This document shows positions 21,627 to 32,550 of a DNA stretch of 64,000 bases, in pieces. The stretch is taken from contig BSYO01000010.1 of assembly GCA_033239525.1 (NCBI GenBank), positions 10,505,379 through 10,569,378 of the forward strand. Reading direction: 5' to 3'. This stretch comes from Nepenthes gracilis. Taxonomy: Eukaryota; Streptophyta; Magnoliopsida; Caryophyllales; Nepenthaceae. The first letter of the stretch is position 1. The number at the start of each line of letters is the position of its first letter. The translations under genes and the position numbers were made by a program. The notes under the pieces were generated by a model. That model was given only the letters and a program-made list of their open reading frames with translations. It was not told the DNA's origin and made no database searches.

Positions 21627-22166
21627 ATGCCTTTGACTCGGTTGCTGAAGAAAGAGGCTAAGTTTGTGTGGACAGAAGAGTGTGATCTGAGCTTCCAGGA
21701 GCTAAAGGATCATTTGACTACCGCTAGGGTACTGATCATTCCGGAGGGTTCAGGAGGTTTTGAGGTGTATTGTGACGCCTCTAAGGTGGGTCTAGGGTGT
21801 GTGTTGATGCAGCACGGTAAAGTCGTGGCATATGGGTCTAGACAATTGAAGGCGCATGAGAAAAATTACCCTACTCATGACCTCGAGCTTGTTGTTGTAG
21901 TCTTTGCATTAAAAATTTGGAGACATTATCTATATGGTGAGAGGTTCCTTGTATATTCAGACCACAAAAGTTTGAAGTACCTATTTTCGCAAAAGGAACT
22001 CAACATGAGGCAAAGGAGATGGCTCGATTTCCTAAAGGACTATGATTGCGATATACAGTACAAGCCGGGGAAAGCCAATATAGTAGCAGACGCATTAAGT
22101 CACCGATCGGATTATGTGGTGCACCTACAGGTTAAACAGATGGAGATGTTGGATTATTTGAAGTAG
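21627..22166 (+). pseudogene. G1 RNase H
   Basis: Removes the RNA strand during reverse transcription. '[10 protein letters not shown]', 'PTHDLEL', '[17 protein letters not shown]' and '[11 protein letters not shown]' carry the expected D, E, D, D residues. The frame is open for 179 codons and ends at a TAG (22164-22166) before the integrase. Confidence 0.9.
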
Positions 22167-22385
22167 TGCGATATCCAACGCTATGCTAAAGGTGATAGGA
22201 TGCTCCTGTCGTACTTCTAGATTCAACCAGAGGTAGTTAGTGAAGTCAAAGAGAAGCAAGTGAATGATCCATTCCTCATGTATATTGTTGGTGATTTGGG
22301 TAAAGAGTCTCGAGCTGATTTTAACAAGCGGGCTGATGGTGTGTTGAGATTTAGAGATTAATTATGCATACCAGATGATAAAGGG

Positions 22386-23588
22386 TTGAAGGAGAAAAAT
22401 TTGAAGGAGGCTCACCGGTCTTGGTATACAATCCACCCGGGAACGAATAAAATGTATCAAGATCTAAAGAATACCTTCTGGTGGAGAAATATGAAGAGAG
22501 ACATCATGGCTTACGTGGAGAAATGCCTAGTATGTCAGCAATTGAAGGCTGAGAGGAAGAAGCCTTCTAGGCTACTACAGCCATTGCCAATCCCGAGCTG
22601 GAAATGGGAAGACATTGCTATGGACTTTGTATCGGGTTTGCCGAAGACTCCTAGAAATCATGACGTCCGCGTGGGTTATAGTTGATCGGCTGATGAAATC
22701 ATCCCACTTCATAGAGTTCCTGCCTCCATTGTGTCTAATAGAGATCCACATTGTCTCGAGGTTTTGAGAAAGCTTGCATAAGGAGTTGGGGACAGAGTTG
22801 AAGTTCAATACTGCGTATCACCCTAGACCGATGGCTAATCTGAGCGTACCATTCAGATTCTTGAGGATATGTTGAGGGCCTCTGTTTTGGAGATGAAAGG
22901 AACTTGGGATACTTATTTGGCACTAGCTGAATTTGCTTATAATAACAGCTACCAAGCTAGTATCGGCATGGCACCTTTTGAGGCGTTGTATGGGAGAAAG
23001 TGTAGGTCGCCGATTCATTGGGAGGAGACTGGAGACAAAAGGATTTTGGGCCCGGAGATTGTGAAAGAGACAGCAGAGAAGATTAAGGTGATTCATGATA
23101 ATTTGAAGGTTGCTCAGAGCCGACAGAAAAGTTATACGGATAGGCGAAGGATAGAATTGAGTTTCGAGGTAGGAGATCTTGTGTTTCTAAAGGTCTCACC
23201 CTCCAAGGGCATGTTCCGATTTGGAGTGAAGGGGAAACTGAAGCCCCGGTTCATTTGCCCTTTTGAGATTTTGGAAAGGATCGGGGAGGTAGCCTATAGG
23301 TTGGCATTACCACCTAATTTGACGGGCGTACATGATGTGTTTCATGTATTGATGCTTCGAAAGTACGTCCATGATCCAGCGCATGTGATTGACTATGGAT
23401 CTTTGCCTATTGACAAGGATTTGTCCTACATTGAGGAACCGCTGTAAATTTTAGACCGAAAGGATTAGAAGTTGCGAACGAAGACCATCTTCCTGGTGAA
23501 AGTGCTTTGGAGAAATCATTCACCGGAGGAGGCCACTTGGGAACGCGAAGAAGAGATCCGAAGCAAGTATCCCCACTTATTCTCTTGA
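22386..23588 (+). pseudogene. G1 integrase with chromodomain-like C-terminus
   Basis: The HHCC zinc-binding region includes 'HRSWYTIH' and 'CLVCQQLK' (22386-22600). The catalytic core begins 'DIAMDFVSGLPKTPRN', then lacks about 70 bp relative to G2: the sequence jumps from 'cacttcat' to 'agagttcctgcc', with a shared 'cat' at the break. The later core keeps 'SERTIQILEDM', including the catalytic Glu, preceded by a stop. The C-terminal module (22869-23447) has 'GDLVFLKVSPSKGM', and the tail 'VLWRNHSPEEATWEREEEIR' ends at a stop at 23586-23588. A TAA at 23445-23447 separates the two. Confidence 0.88.
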
Positions 23589-23628
23589 GGTATGTAGTTT
23601 ATTTAATTTCGAGGACGAAATTTCTTTA

Positions 23629-23640
23629 AGTAGGAGAGGG
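23629..23640 (+). other. G1 polypurine tract
   Basis: The purine-rich stretch AGTAGGAGAGGG directly abuts the 3' LTR start, where plus-strand synthesis is primed. Confidence 0.75.
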
Positions 23641-23990
23641 TGTGAGGCCTTAGAACCGAAAACGTGAAAATTAGAAGTAATTAAAACGATGAGTATCATT
23701 AAGAAGCCAAACTTATAGTGAAAAATGATGTTCGAAAGTAAAAGGTTGGAAAACATCCGAGATCAGCAAGCAGCCTTGTGGCGCCTGCTGTGCGCCCGAG
23801 GCGCTACAGCGAGCGCAAAATCCAGTAGCTGCCCCGCTCGCCGCGCTCCCGCTGGCCGCTCGAGCGTGTTTAGAAGAATGTCTCCGCTCGCCACTCGAGC
23901 GCGAAAAACAAAATGTGGCCCGCTCGCTAAGCGCTCGAGACGCGCTCGAGCGCGGCCCCGACGTATACCCGCATTCTGGTTTCGTTTTGG

Positions 23991-24000
23991 TTATAAATAG
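23991..24000 (+). promoter_or_regulatory. TATA box of the G1 3' LTR
   Basis: TTATAAATAG, identical to the 5' LTR copy. Confidence 0.6.
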
Positions 24001-24946
24001 AGGAGAAAAGGGAAAAGGGAGAGAGAAAAAGCAGAGCATGCATGAAGGAGAGGAAAAAGAAGAAGAAGAGAGGAGAAGAAGGGGGAAATCTCTATTTCCA
24101 ACCCACACCCGGTAAAATAACGGTAGATCGGGCCAAGGAAAGTGTACCTAAGACGTTGTTTTTCGTTTTTACCGTTTGTCTTGCTTTAAAGTTAATGAAA
24201 ATATTGTGAAAATGATGTTGATGCATGTTTAAAGTACATGAAGCATGTTTCCTTCGATTACTCGGTTAGATTTTGTGTTTATCCATATTTATTGCAAGTT
24301 TTGGCCTCGATTTCGTGAATAAACATGAAAATAGTATTCAATTTGTCTTGAAAAGTATGTGATGAAACCCTAGCTCGAAAATGTGTGTAGTTTGAGTAAA
24401 TTGCATGATTTAATGTATATGCATGGCATCTATGACATTAATTTCACGAAATATGTACATGTAAGAGATCGATTTGAGTCCGAAGGTTTTGGCGAAGCCC
24501 TATATACGAAAATGAAGAGGTTTTGATGAGTTTTAACCGTAGCTTCTGATATATGAAAGTTAATTGACATTGAAATGAAGCTTCCAGTATAATTTGTTTT
24601 CGAAAATATGTACCGACCAATACCGAGGAAATTTCCATGTATACTTAAAGTTAGTTGAAAGTATATTATAAAAGTCTAATTTCGAAAAAGGGGTTTTCGA
24701 TAAAGAGATGGTTTCTGTTATAGTTATTTTAGGACCCGGGACTGACTACAGTCCTGATAGATTCTCCGGCATGCCTTAGGATTTTACGGTGGTAATCGAG
24801 GATAACTCTGTCCATGGAGTTATTTGTGGTCCGCCCTGTCCTCGGGGCGTTACGGTTAGGAGGAATTACCATTACCGGCCTACCTTCGGGTGGCATACCG
24901 TATCGATCCCGTGAGATGGGATACCCATATGACAATTACAGGCCTT

Positions 24947-24971
24947 AGATTGTGTGGAGTGAACACAATCT
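24947..24971 (+). other. LTR hairpin followed by CCTCGATT (G1 3' LTR)
   Basis: AGATTGTGT pairs perfectly with ACACAATCT around GGAGTGA, and ATCCTCGATTATT follows. Confidence 0.65.
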
Positions 24972-25905
24972 ATCCTCGATTATTCGCACCCTCAGCTAGT
25001 AGGGTATACTAGTAGGGTCTGTACCGATATGTTACGGAGTACCGTTTACTGTTTTACCGATATGTTATGTTACCATATCGATTACCAATTATGAAGTACC
25101 GATTACCGAATATGAAGTACCGATTACCGATATGTTAAGTTATGAAGTATCGATGACTGTTTATAGTTTACCAAATACTGTGCACCGATTACTGCTTACC
25201 GTTTTCTATTTGTTAATTAACGGTTACTGATTTCTGTTTACCGACTACTGATTTCTGATTCTGAAGTATATTACTGTCCAAGTATGTTTTCTCTATTTTT
25301 TGGATTATATTTTGATTAACCGTTTTGTGTATGCATGGTTACATGACAGTTCTGTATCACCGTTTTATTGCTCTTGTGCATGTACCTTGTTGGGCCTCGG
25401 CTATCTGTTTTATTATTTTTTCCTTCTAATGAGAGACAGAGGAGTTACCGCCCTGATGAGAAAGAGTAGACAGAAAGGTGTTGTTTGAAGACTTTTGGGA
25501 ACCTTAGCGCATTGGAGCTGTTTTTGAAGAGCTTGTCGATGTGAAGGCTTAGTTGGAATTGTGATTTTCGTATACTGACTTTATGTTTATGGATATTCTA
25601 GAACATGTGAATTTTTGTACAAAAAACATATGATATGTATGACTGTAAAAAGGAAAAGCTATGCTTCTGTAGGTTATTAGTTTACTTCCGCTCTAAACTC
25701 GGATTTATCAGACACAGTCCTAGACAAAGATCTCGTTATTGAACTGTTAGTGTAGTTAATGTTTTTATAGATTCGTGCCATGGATGGCACATGTGATCCT
25801 GTGTTTGTATGTTATAGGGAGAATTATTTTGATAGTCTCGTTAATTACGTTTCTATCCTGATGGAAGCTTTTGAGGAAACAAAAAATCCGTTCCGTCACA
25901 TATAT

Positions 25906-26440
25906 GATGCATGATTTCCTACATTAACCGTTCTAAGTGTTCTGCATGATTCAGGCCAAATGATATTCTGCAGATGTATCTAAAACTGTTGAAAGCACGA
26001 ACGTTTTATGGCATATCTGCATGTACCTTGTTGAGCTCCGGCTCACTGCTTTTTATTTTTTCCCCCTCTGATGAAAATTTAGAACTCGTACTGACAAGAC
26101 GGAGTGATTAGAGCCTATCTGAAGGGTTTGTAAGGATTCAGAAGTATCTTTTGGACGATCGTCGCGAGGAAGCAATTAGTGTAATAACCTGTTAGAATCG
26201 ATAAGCTTTTGTAATTGGACGTTCGTGGCTATATGTTTTCAGGAATGAATTTTTATGGGAATGAATGTAAATGCTTCCGTTGGTTAATAGATTGACTTTT
26301 GCTATGTGTATGAATCCTAGACGGTATCTATGAACCTGTGATTTGGATGGTACGATCGGCTCGAACACTGACCACCTGAAACTTGGTGTCATTTCGGGAG
26401 ATCAATGGCGGATTGCAAAAAAAAAATCCATTCCGTCAGA
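25906..26440 (+). repeat. G2 5' LTR, right part
   Basis: Resumes after the TATAT copy with 'GATGCATGATTTCCTAC'. It contains 'ATGTACCTTGTTGAGCTC', as in other LTRs, and ends CCATTCCGTCAGA just before the primer binding site. The terminal CAGA in place of CACA suggests decay. Confidence 0.8.
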
Positions 26441-26441
26441 A

Positions 26442-26453
26442 TTGGTATCAGAG
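26442..26453 (+). other. G2 primer binding site (tRNA-iMet)
   Basis: TTGGTATCAGAG one base after the LTR end, identical to the G1 site. Confidence 0.9.
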
Positions 26454-26661
26454 AGATGAGATGCCTTAGGAGTGGACCGATCAAGATGTGGAAGCATAGG
26501 TTTGAATTTTCATACTGAATCTCTGAAAGAAGTAGGCCGGGGATAACTTAGGAAATTAGATTCCTTAGGAAACTTGGCTTTTTGACTAAGTACAATTTTA
26601 TTGGGATTGTAGGGTATCCCTTTTTCTGAGATCATAATATTGTGCCTGTCCTGATTTTAGG

Positions 26662-27600
26662 ATGGCTCGTGGAAGAGGAAGAAGAAATGGTCGTAGTACA
26701 CCTTATGACCGGGAGGCCGCTTACATAGACTTACTGGAAAGAATGACCACCGTGGTAGAATCCGTCGAGCATAGGCACATGGCTCCAGTTCCTGCGACTG
26801 AGCTAGCTCCAGCTATCCTAGCTCAAACCACGTATGATCGATTCACGGCGGAGCGAGCACCGGGCTTCTTGGGTGTACGGACCAAGAGAAGGTCACTTTT
26901 GTCGTGTATAATTTAGAGGGTGAAGCAGACAGCTGGTGGGATATGAGGAAGAGGGTGCTAGGAATGCCCGACGGGATGATCATTTGGGATACGTTCGAGG
27001 AAGCTTTTCTAGAGAAATACTTTCCATCCAGTCTCCGGGACCAAAAGGAGATGGAGTTTATGAGACTAAGGCAAGGAAGCATAACGGTGATGGAGTATGA
27101 TGCTAAGTTCACCGAGCTGTCCCGATTCTCACCTTTCTATGTGGAAGACGAACTAAGGAAGGCAAAGAAGTTTCAGCAAGGATTACGAGATGATATTCGG
27201 AAACAAGTAACTATGTTAAAGCTTGAAACGTATGCCGATATATTGGATCGGGCGGTCCTTTACGAATAAGAGATAGAGATAGAACGATTCTACGCGAAGA
27301 GGGCAGCTAGCCAGGCAGGCGTTAGTGGCGGATCTACTGGGGGACCTTTTGGGTCATCCAAAAAGACGAGGACGACTGAGAAGGGAAGGAGTGTTGCACC
27401 GGCTCAGTCAATGACTGATTCTAGGACTTCGGTTGCACACTGCTCGACCTTTGGAAAGGTACATCGGGGGCAAGCGTGCCGATGGGCAACAGGAGCTTGT
27501 TTCAGATGTGGACAGCACGGCCACTTGATCAAAGATTGCCCGAAACTAGAAGAAAGAAAACTTACCATTTCGGCTAAGGCCTTTGTAGTGGCTATTCAGG
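26662..27600 (+). pseudogene. G2 gag
   Basis: Starts at ATG 26662 ('MARGRGRRNGRSTPYDREAA') and matches G1 gag. About 75 bp are missing after 'APGFLG' (near 26873), so G2 lacks the segment equivalent to 'KPDPDEANVWLKRMKK'. The frame resumes as 'LEGEADSWWDMRKRVLGM' (26904-27269). A TAA at 27267-27269 precedes the nucleocapsid region, where the zinc knuckle 'CFRCGQHGHLIKDC' lies at about 27499-27540. Confidence 0.88.
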
Positions 27601-28174
27601 AGCCAGAGGTATCGCTAGATGTCATGGAAGGTACTCTTCTTGTTTGGGTGTTCCTGCATCTATATTGTTTGACTCCGGGTTTACCTACTCTTTTGTTTCT
27701 CCACAGTTTGCATGTCATATTGTTACTGTTCATTGCATATTAAATTATGAATTATCTGTTTGTACCCCTACTGGATTCCCCGTAGGCACCAATGTTATAT
27801 ATCTTGGATGTGTGATAGAAATAGATGGGAGATGTTTGGTGGTGGATTTGGTGTTACTAAACATGGGAGGTTTTGACGTGATCCTAGGGATGGACTGGCT
27901 GGCTGAGAACCATGCCACCATTGATTGTCTTAGGAAGAAGGTCTATTTTAGTATCTCTAGGAAGGAAACCTTTTTCTTCCAAGGCATCAAGAAAAAGGAG
28001 ATTCCAGTAATGATCTCAGCTTTACATACTAAACATCTAGTAAAAAGTGAATGTAAGGCTTACTTGGCTTATGTCTGCACCACTGGGAGTCATGAGGTGC
28101 CGGCTAAGGACATCCACGTCGTCCGCGATTTTGAGGATGTATTTCCTGAGGAGTTGCCTGGATTGCCCACGTAG
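27600..28174 (+). pseudogene. G2 aspartic protease
   Basis: A frameshift near 27640 separates 'VSLDVMEGTLLV' from 'PASILFDSGFTYSFVSPQFA'. The DSG active site is intact, and '[17 protein letters not shown]' follows. The frame ends in two consecutive stops (TAG TGA, 28172-28177) just before the RT linker 'EIEFEISIV'. Confidence 0.86.
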
Positions 28175-28177
28175 TGA

Positions 28178-28970
28178 GAGATTGAGTTTGAGATTTCTAT
28201 CGTTCCCAGTGTCGGCCTAGTTTCTAAGGCCCCCTTAGAATGGCTTCGGCTGAGTTGAAGGAGTTAGGGTTACAATTGCAGGAGCTGTTGGACAAAGGCT
28301 TTATTAGGCCAAGTGTGTCTCCTTGGGGAGCACCAGTCTTGTTTGTGAGAAAGAAAGATGGGTCATTGAGGCTATGTGTTGATTATCCTGAGTTAAACAA
28401 AGTCACAATCAAGAACAAATATCCTCTATTGCGTATTGATGATTTGTTTGATCAATTACAAGGATCCCGAGTGTTCTCAAAGATCGATTTGAGGTCTGGT
28501 TTTCATCAATTGAAGATTAAGCGAGAAGATGTGGCCAAAACTGCCTTCCGAACAAGATACAGCCACTATGAGTTTCTTGTTATGCCCTTTGGACTTACAA
28601 ACGCCCCTAGCTTTTATGGACCTAATGAATCGAGTATTCAGGCATTATCTGGACAAATTTGTGGTAGTTTTTGTCGATGATATTCTAATCTATTCTAAGG
28701 ACTATGAGGAGCACGAAACCCATTTGAGGATAGTACTCCAAGTGCTGCATGAGAAGAAATTATACGCTGAGTTGGGGAAATGTGAGTTCTGGCTAGAAAA
28801 AGTGATGTTCTTAGGTCATGTGATTTCTAGTGGTGGTATCTCTATGGACCCAAAGAAAGTAGAGGCTGTTACTAACTAGAATAAGCCAACTTTTGTAACT
28901 GAGGTTAGAAGCTTTTTGGGTATGGCAGGTTACTATCGGCGGTTTGTGGAAAACTTTTTATAAATTACTA
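28178..28970 (+). pseudogene. G2 reverse transcriptase
   Basis: The blocks '[20 protein letters not shown]', '[18 protein letters not shown]', '[12 protein letters not shown]' and 'MPFGLTNAP' (28240-28680) are followed, after a frameshift at about 28605, by '[17 protein letters not shown]' (28529-28879). The VDD catalytic pair is present. The frame stops at 28877-28879, where a tryptophan codon is expected (TGG to TAG). Confidence 0.9.
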
Positions 28971-28984
28971 TGCTTCTGACTTGA

Positions 28985-29482
28985 TTGTTGAAAAAGGAAG
29001 TCAAATCTGAATGGACTGAGGAGTGTGATCAGAGTTTTCAGGAGTTGAAGGGTCGCCTGACTACTGCTCTAGTATTGGTGATTCCAGAAGGATCAGGAGG
29101 TTATGAGGTGTATTGTGACGCCTCCAAAGCGGGCTTGGGATGTGTACTAATGCAGCACGGCAAAGTTGTGGCCTATGGATCTAGACAACTGAAAGTGCAT
29201 GAGAAGAATTATCCTACTCATGACCTCGAGCTTGCTACTGTTGTCTTTGCTTTGAAAATTTAGAGACATTATTTATATGGTGAGAGGTTCCTTATGTATT
29301 CGGATCACAAAAGCTTGAAATATCTGTTTTCACAAAAGGAACTTAACATGAGACAAAGGAGATGGCTTGATTTCTTGAAAGATTACGACTGTGAAATACA
29401 GTATAAGCTAGGAAAGGCCAACGTAGTTGCAGACGCATTGAGTTGCCAATCGGGTTATGTGGCACACTTGCAGGTCAAGTAG
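28985..29482 (+). pseudogene. G2 RNase H
   Basis: '[18 protein letters not shown]', 'PTHDLEL', '[16 protein letters not shown]' and '[11 protein letters not shown]' align with G1, and all four acidic residues are present. A TAG at 29261-29263 replaces the tryptophan of 'KIWRHYLYG', and a TAG at 29480-29482 replaces a glutamine. Confidence 0.9.
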
Positions 29483-29734
29483 ATGGAGATGTTGGATTAC
29501 CTGAAGCAATGTGATATCCAACGTTATGCTATGGGTAATAGAATACTCATGTCATATCTTCAGATCCAACCGGATGTAGTTAGTGATGTTAAAAAGAAGC
29601 AAGTGAGTGATCCGTTTCTTATGGATATTGTTAGTGATTTGAGTAAGGAGTCCCGAGCCTATTTTAACGTTCGGACTGATGGTGTATTGAGGTTTAGGGA
29701 CTGATTATGTATGCCGGATGATAGAGAGTTGAAG

Positions 29735-31004
29735 GAGAAGATTTTAAAGGAGGCTCACTGATCCCGATTTACGATCCACCCGGGGACGAATAAAATGCAT
29801 CAGGATCTGAAGAAAACTTTCTGGTGGAGGAATATGAAGAGAGAGATCATAGCTTATGTGGAGAGATACCTGGTATGTCAGCAACTGAAGGCTGAAAGGA
29901 GGAAGCCTTCTGAATTATTATAGTCAATGCCGATTCCAAACTGGAAGTGGGAAGATATCGCGATGGACTTCGTGACAGGTTTACCAAGGACTCCTAGGAA
30001 TCATGACGCCGTTTGGGATATAGTTGATCGACTAACAAAGTCAGCCTACTTCATGGCAATCAAAACAACGTATTCACGTGATAGATTGACTCAACTTTAT
30101 GTCAACGAGATCGTGAGACTACATGGAATTCCTACCTCCATTATATCTAATAGAGACCCCCATTTTGTCTTAAGGTTTTGGAAGCGTTTGCATAAGGAAA
30201 CGGGGACTGAATTAAAATTCAGTACTGCTTACCACCCTCAAACAGATGGCCGATCTAAGTGTACAATCCAGATTCTTGAGGATATGTTAAGGGTTTCTGT
30301 ATTGGAAATGAAAGGAACATGGGATACCTATCTGGCTCTGGTAGAATTTGCTTATAATAACAGTTATCAGGCTAGTATCAGTATGGCACCCTTCGAGGCC
30401 CTATATGGAAGAAAGTGCAGGTCTCCAATTTACTGGGAGGAGACTGAAGATAAAATGATTTTGGGTCCCGAAATCATAAAAGAAACGACTGAGAAAATTG
30501 AACTGATCCATGGTAACTTGAGGGTTGCTCAGAGCAGACAGAAAACGTTACGCGGATAGAAGGAGGAAAGAGTTAAGCTTTGAGATAGGAGATTTCGTCT
30601 TTCTGAAGGTCTCGCCGTCCAAAGGAATGTCACGGTTTGGAATGAAAGGAAAATTGAAGCCACAATTTGTTGGCCCTTTTGAGATTTTAGAAAAGATCGG
30701 AGAAGTAGCATACAGATTAGCACTGCCACAAAGTTTGACAGAAGTACATGACGTGTTCCATGTATCCATGCTCCGAAAGTATGTTTATGACCCTTCTCAT
30801 GTGATTGAACTCGAACCCTTGGAAATCAACAAAGATCTATCCTATATCAAGGAGCCACTACAAATTCTCGATCGGAAGGAGCAAAGGCTGCGTACAAAGA
30901 TGGTTCCTCTAGTAAAGGTGCTATGGAGAAATCACTCGCCTGAAGAAGCTACCTGGGAACGAGAAGAAGGAATCCGAAGCAAGCATCCTCACTTGTTTGT
31001 TTAA
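29735..31004 (+). pseudogene. G2 integrase with chromodomain-like C-terminus
   Basis: The zinc-binding region has a stop (CAC TGA, near 29758) where G1 reads 'AHRSWY'. The catalytic core (29927-30559) is longer than in G1: 'AMDFVTGLPRTPRNHD', 'SNRDPHFV' and 'YHPQTDGRSKCTIQ'. The catalytic glutamate normally found in 'GQSERTIQ' is lysine here. The tail frame 30525-31004 continues 'GDFVFLKVSPSKGMSRFG' to 'VLWRNHSPEEATWEREEGIR', with a stop at 31002-31004. The two frames overlap through a 1-base shift near 30545. Confidence 0.9.
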
Positions 31005-31635
31005 GGTATGTAACCCCATCCAAATTTCGAGGATAAAATTTGTGACGGAACGGATATTTTTTTTTTGTCATTTGCAACACAGGATCACAGATGCCATCTA
31101 GGACCCATATACTTTTAACCATAAGAAGCATAGCGGAAGTTAGTCTAACATCCTGCAGAAGCATTCATATTCATTCCAAAATATTCATTCCGAATACATA
31201 ATAAAAAATGTCTAACTACAAAAGTTCATGAATCATAATCAAGTCATTACAATGATATTCTCCAAAATAAGCTTCTGAGTCTTTAATAATTCTTCAGACA
31301 AGCTCTAATTACTCCAACTCGTCAGGCACAAGCCCTAAAGTTTCATCTGTAGGGGAAAAATAGAAAACAGTGAGCTGGAACTCAATAAGGTACATGCCGA
31401 TTACCATAAAACATTTGTGCTGTCAGGCAGATGCATAAATATTAATAAACTGTAGTGGATCAGAAAGCTGAAGTAATCAATGCAGGAAAAATCAGAACAG
31501 AATCATATGCAATACTATAATCAATACTTAGCCGGATAAAGGTCGAATAGAATGTCAGAGCATAAAACAGAGTCAGTTTCGTTATAAAAGTCTTCTTTTA
31601 TTCTTCTGCTTGTGGAAGGGGCATTAATCGAGGGT

Positions 31636-31660
31636 AGATTGTGTTCAGTCCACACAATCC
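31636..31660 (-). other. LTR hairpin (inverted LTR copy)
   Basis: On the minus strand GGATTGTGT pairs with ACACAATCT, followed by ACCCTCGATTA. The orientation agrees with an inverted LTR. Confidence 0.55.
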
Positions 31661-31732
31661 AAGGCCGATAGCTGAACAAAAGTATCCAGTCTCATGGGAT
31701 CGGTGTGCCACCCGAAGGTAGGCCAGAAACTA

Positions 31733-31864
31733 TGCTTTCCTCCTGACCGTAATGCCCTGAGGACAGGGCGGACCACAAATAACTCCATGGACAGAGTTTG
31801 CTTTCCTCCTGACCGTAACGCCCCGAGGACAGGGCGGACCACAAATAACTCCATGGACAGAGTT
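31733..31864 (-). repeat. 66-bp tandem duplication in the inverted LTR
   Basis: Two adjacent copies (31733-31798, 31799-31864) contain CTCCTGACCGTAA and ATAACTCCATGGACAGAG and differ at two positions. Other LTRs have one copy. Confidence 0.88.
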
Positions 31865-32029
31865 ATCCTCGATTACTACCGCAAAATTCTAAGGCATGCC
31901 TGAGAACCTTATCTCCCAAATCTAAAGTCTGAACTGATCGTCATATCATAAAGTCGGTTCTCATTTTCTTTGTTCTTATTCCGGATGGCCATGTCACAAG
32001 TTGGTTTCAAATTTATCATGTAAATGCCG

Positions 32030-32550
32030 ATTTTCATTTTTACATGCAAAAGCAGAGTTCAATGTATGCATATCGGTTTCATGTTCTATGTAACGGGCCG
32101 GTTTTCAAATGCAAGAGGGCCGGTTTCGATTTCCATGCAAAAGGGCCGGTTTTGATTTCCATGCAAAGGGGCCGATTTCATTTTTATCATGCAAGGGGGC
32201 CGATTTCGATTTTATGGCCGATTTCGATTTCTACATGCAAAGCTGAGTTCAATTTATGCAGGGACGGTTTCATGCTTCACCTAAAGGCCGAGTTTAATTT
32301 TTCATGCAGAACCGAGTTCAATTTTCATGCAAAAGCCGGTTTCATTTTTTTCTCTTAAAAGCTGAGTTCATGCAGAAAGCCAATGTTCAATTTACATGCA
32401 GCCGATTTCAATGTAATGCCGATTTATAATTTTTCATGCAGCCGAGTTCATAATGCAGAAAGGCCGAGTTCATTTTCATGCAAGAAGCCAAGTTCAATGC
32501 AGCTAATTTCAATGTAATGCCGATTTCAAATTTTTCATGCAGAAGGGCCG
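32030..32550 (-). repeat. Minisatellite of GGCCGGTTTC / CATGCA words
   Basis: Degenerate tandem units of GCCGGTTTC...CATGCAAA, expanded relative to the corresponding G2 LTR segment at 2205-2510. No coding potential. Confidence 0.75.

Larger units (their letters stand above)
2894..25900 (+). mobile_element. Ty3/gypsy (Tekay/Del-like chromovirus) element G1, complete but dead
   Basis: Both LTRs begin TGTGAGGCC and end CCGTTCCGTCACA. The element is flanked by the 5-bp target duplication TATAT (2889-2893 and 25901-25905). The order is 5' LTR, PBS (17534-17545), gag, protease, RT, RNase H, integrase with chromodomain-like tail, polypurine tract (23629-23640), 3' LTR. The gag-protease-RT-RH-INT order defines Ty3/gypsy, and the C-terminal 'VLWRNHSPEEATWERE' with LTRs over 2 kb fits the Tekay/Del clade. 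LINE L2 sits in the 5' LTR and a further block in the gag leader. It has several in-frame stops, a frameshifting 16-bp duplication and an integrase deletion. Confidence 0.92.
23641..25900 (+). repeat. G1 3' LTR (2,260 bp)
   Basis: Starts TGTGAGGCC and ends CCGTTCCGTCACA, followed by TATAT (25901-25905). It is uninterrupted and so serves as the reference for the split 5' LTR. It contains the GC-rich CTCGAG block (23850-23960), TATA box, hairpin and 'TACCGAT' word cluster. The degenerate U5 end matches the G2 LTR and the solo LTR. Confidence 0.95.
2197..31040 (+). mobile_element. Ty3/gypsy (Tekay/Del-like) element G2, interrupted and 3'-defective
   Basis: G2 consists of a 5' LTR in two pieces (about 2197-2893 and 25906-26440), a primer binding site at 26442-26453, and gag-pol remnants from 26662 to 31004. 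G1 inserted into its 5' LTR. Removing G1 (2894-25900) and one TATAT copy rejoins LTR sequence that aligns with the inverted LTR at 31041. At the 3' side the sequence is recognisable to 'cgaggataaaatt' (31028-31040). There, where G1 has its polypurine tract and 3' LTR, G2 abuts an LTR in the opposite orientation. The left LTR boundary (TGTGAGGGG at 2197) is inferred from other LTR starts (TGTGAGGCC, TGTGAGGGT) and is the weakest point. Confidence 0.7.
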
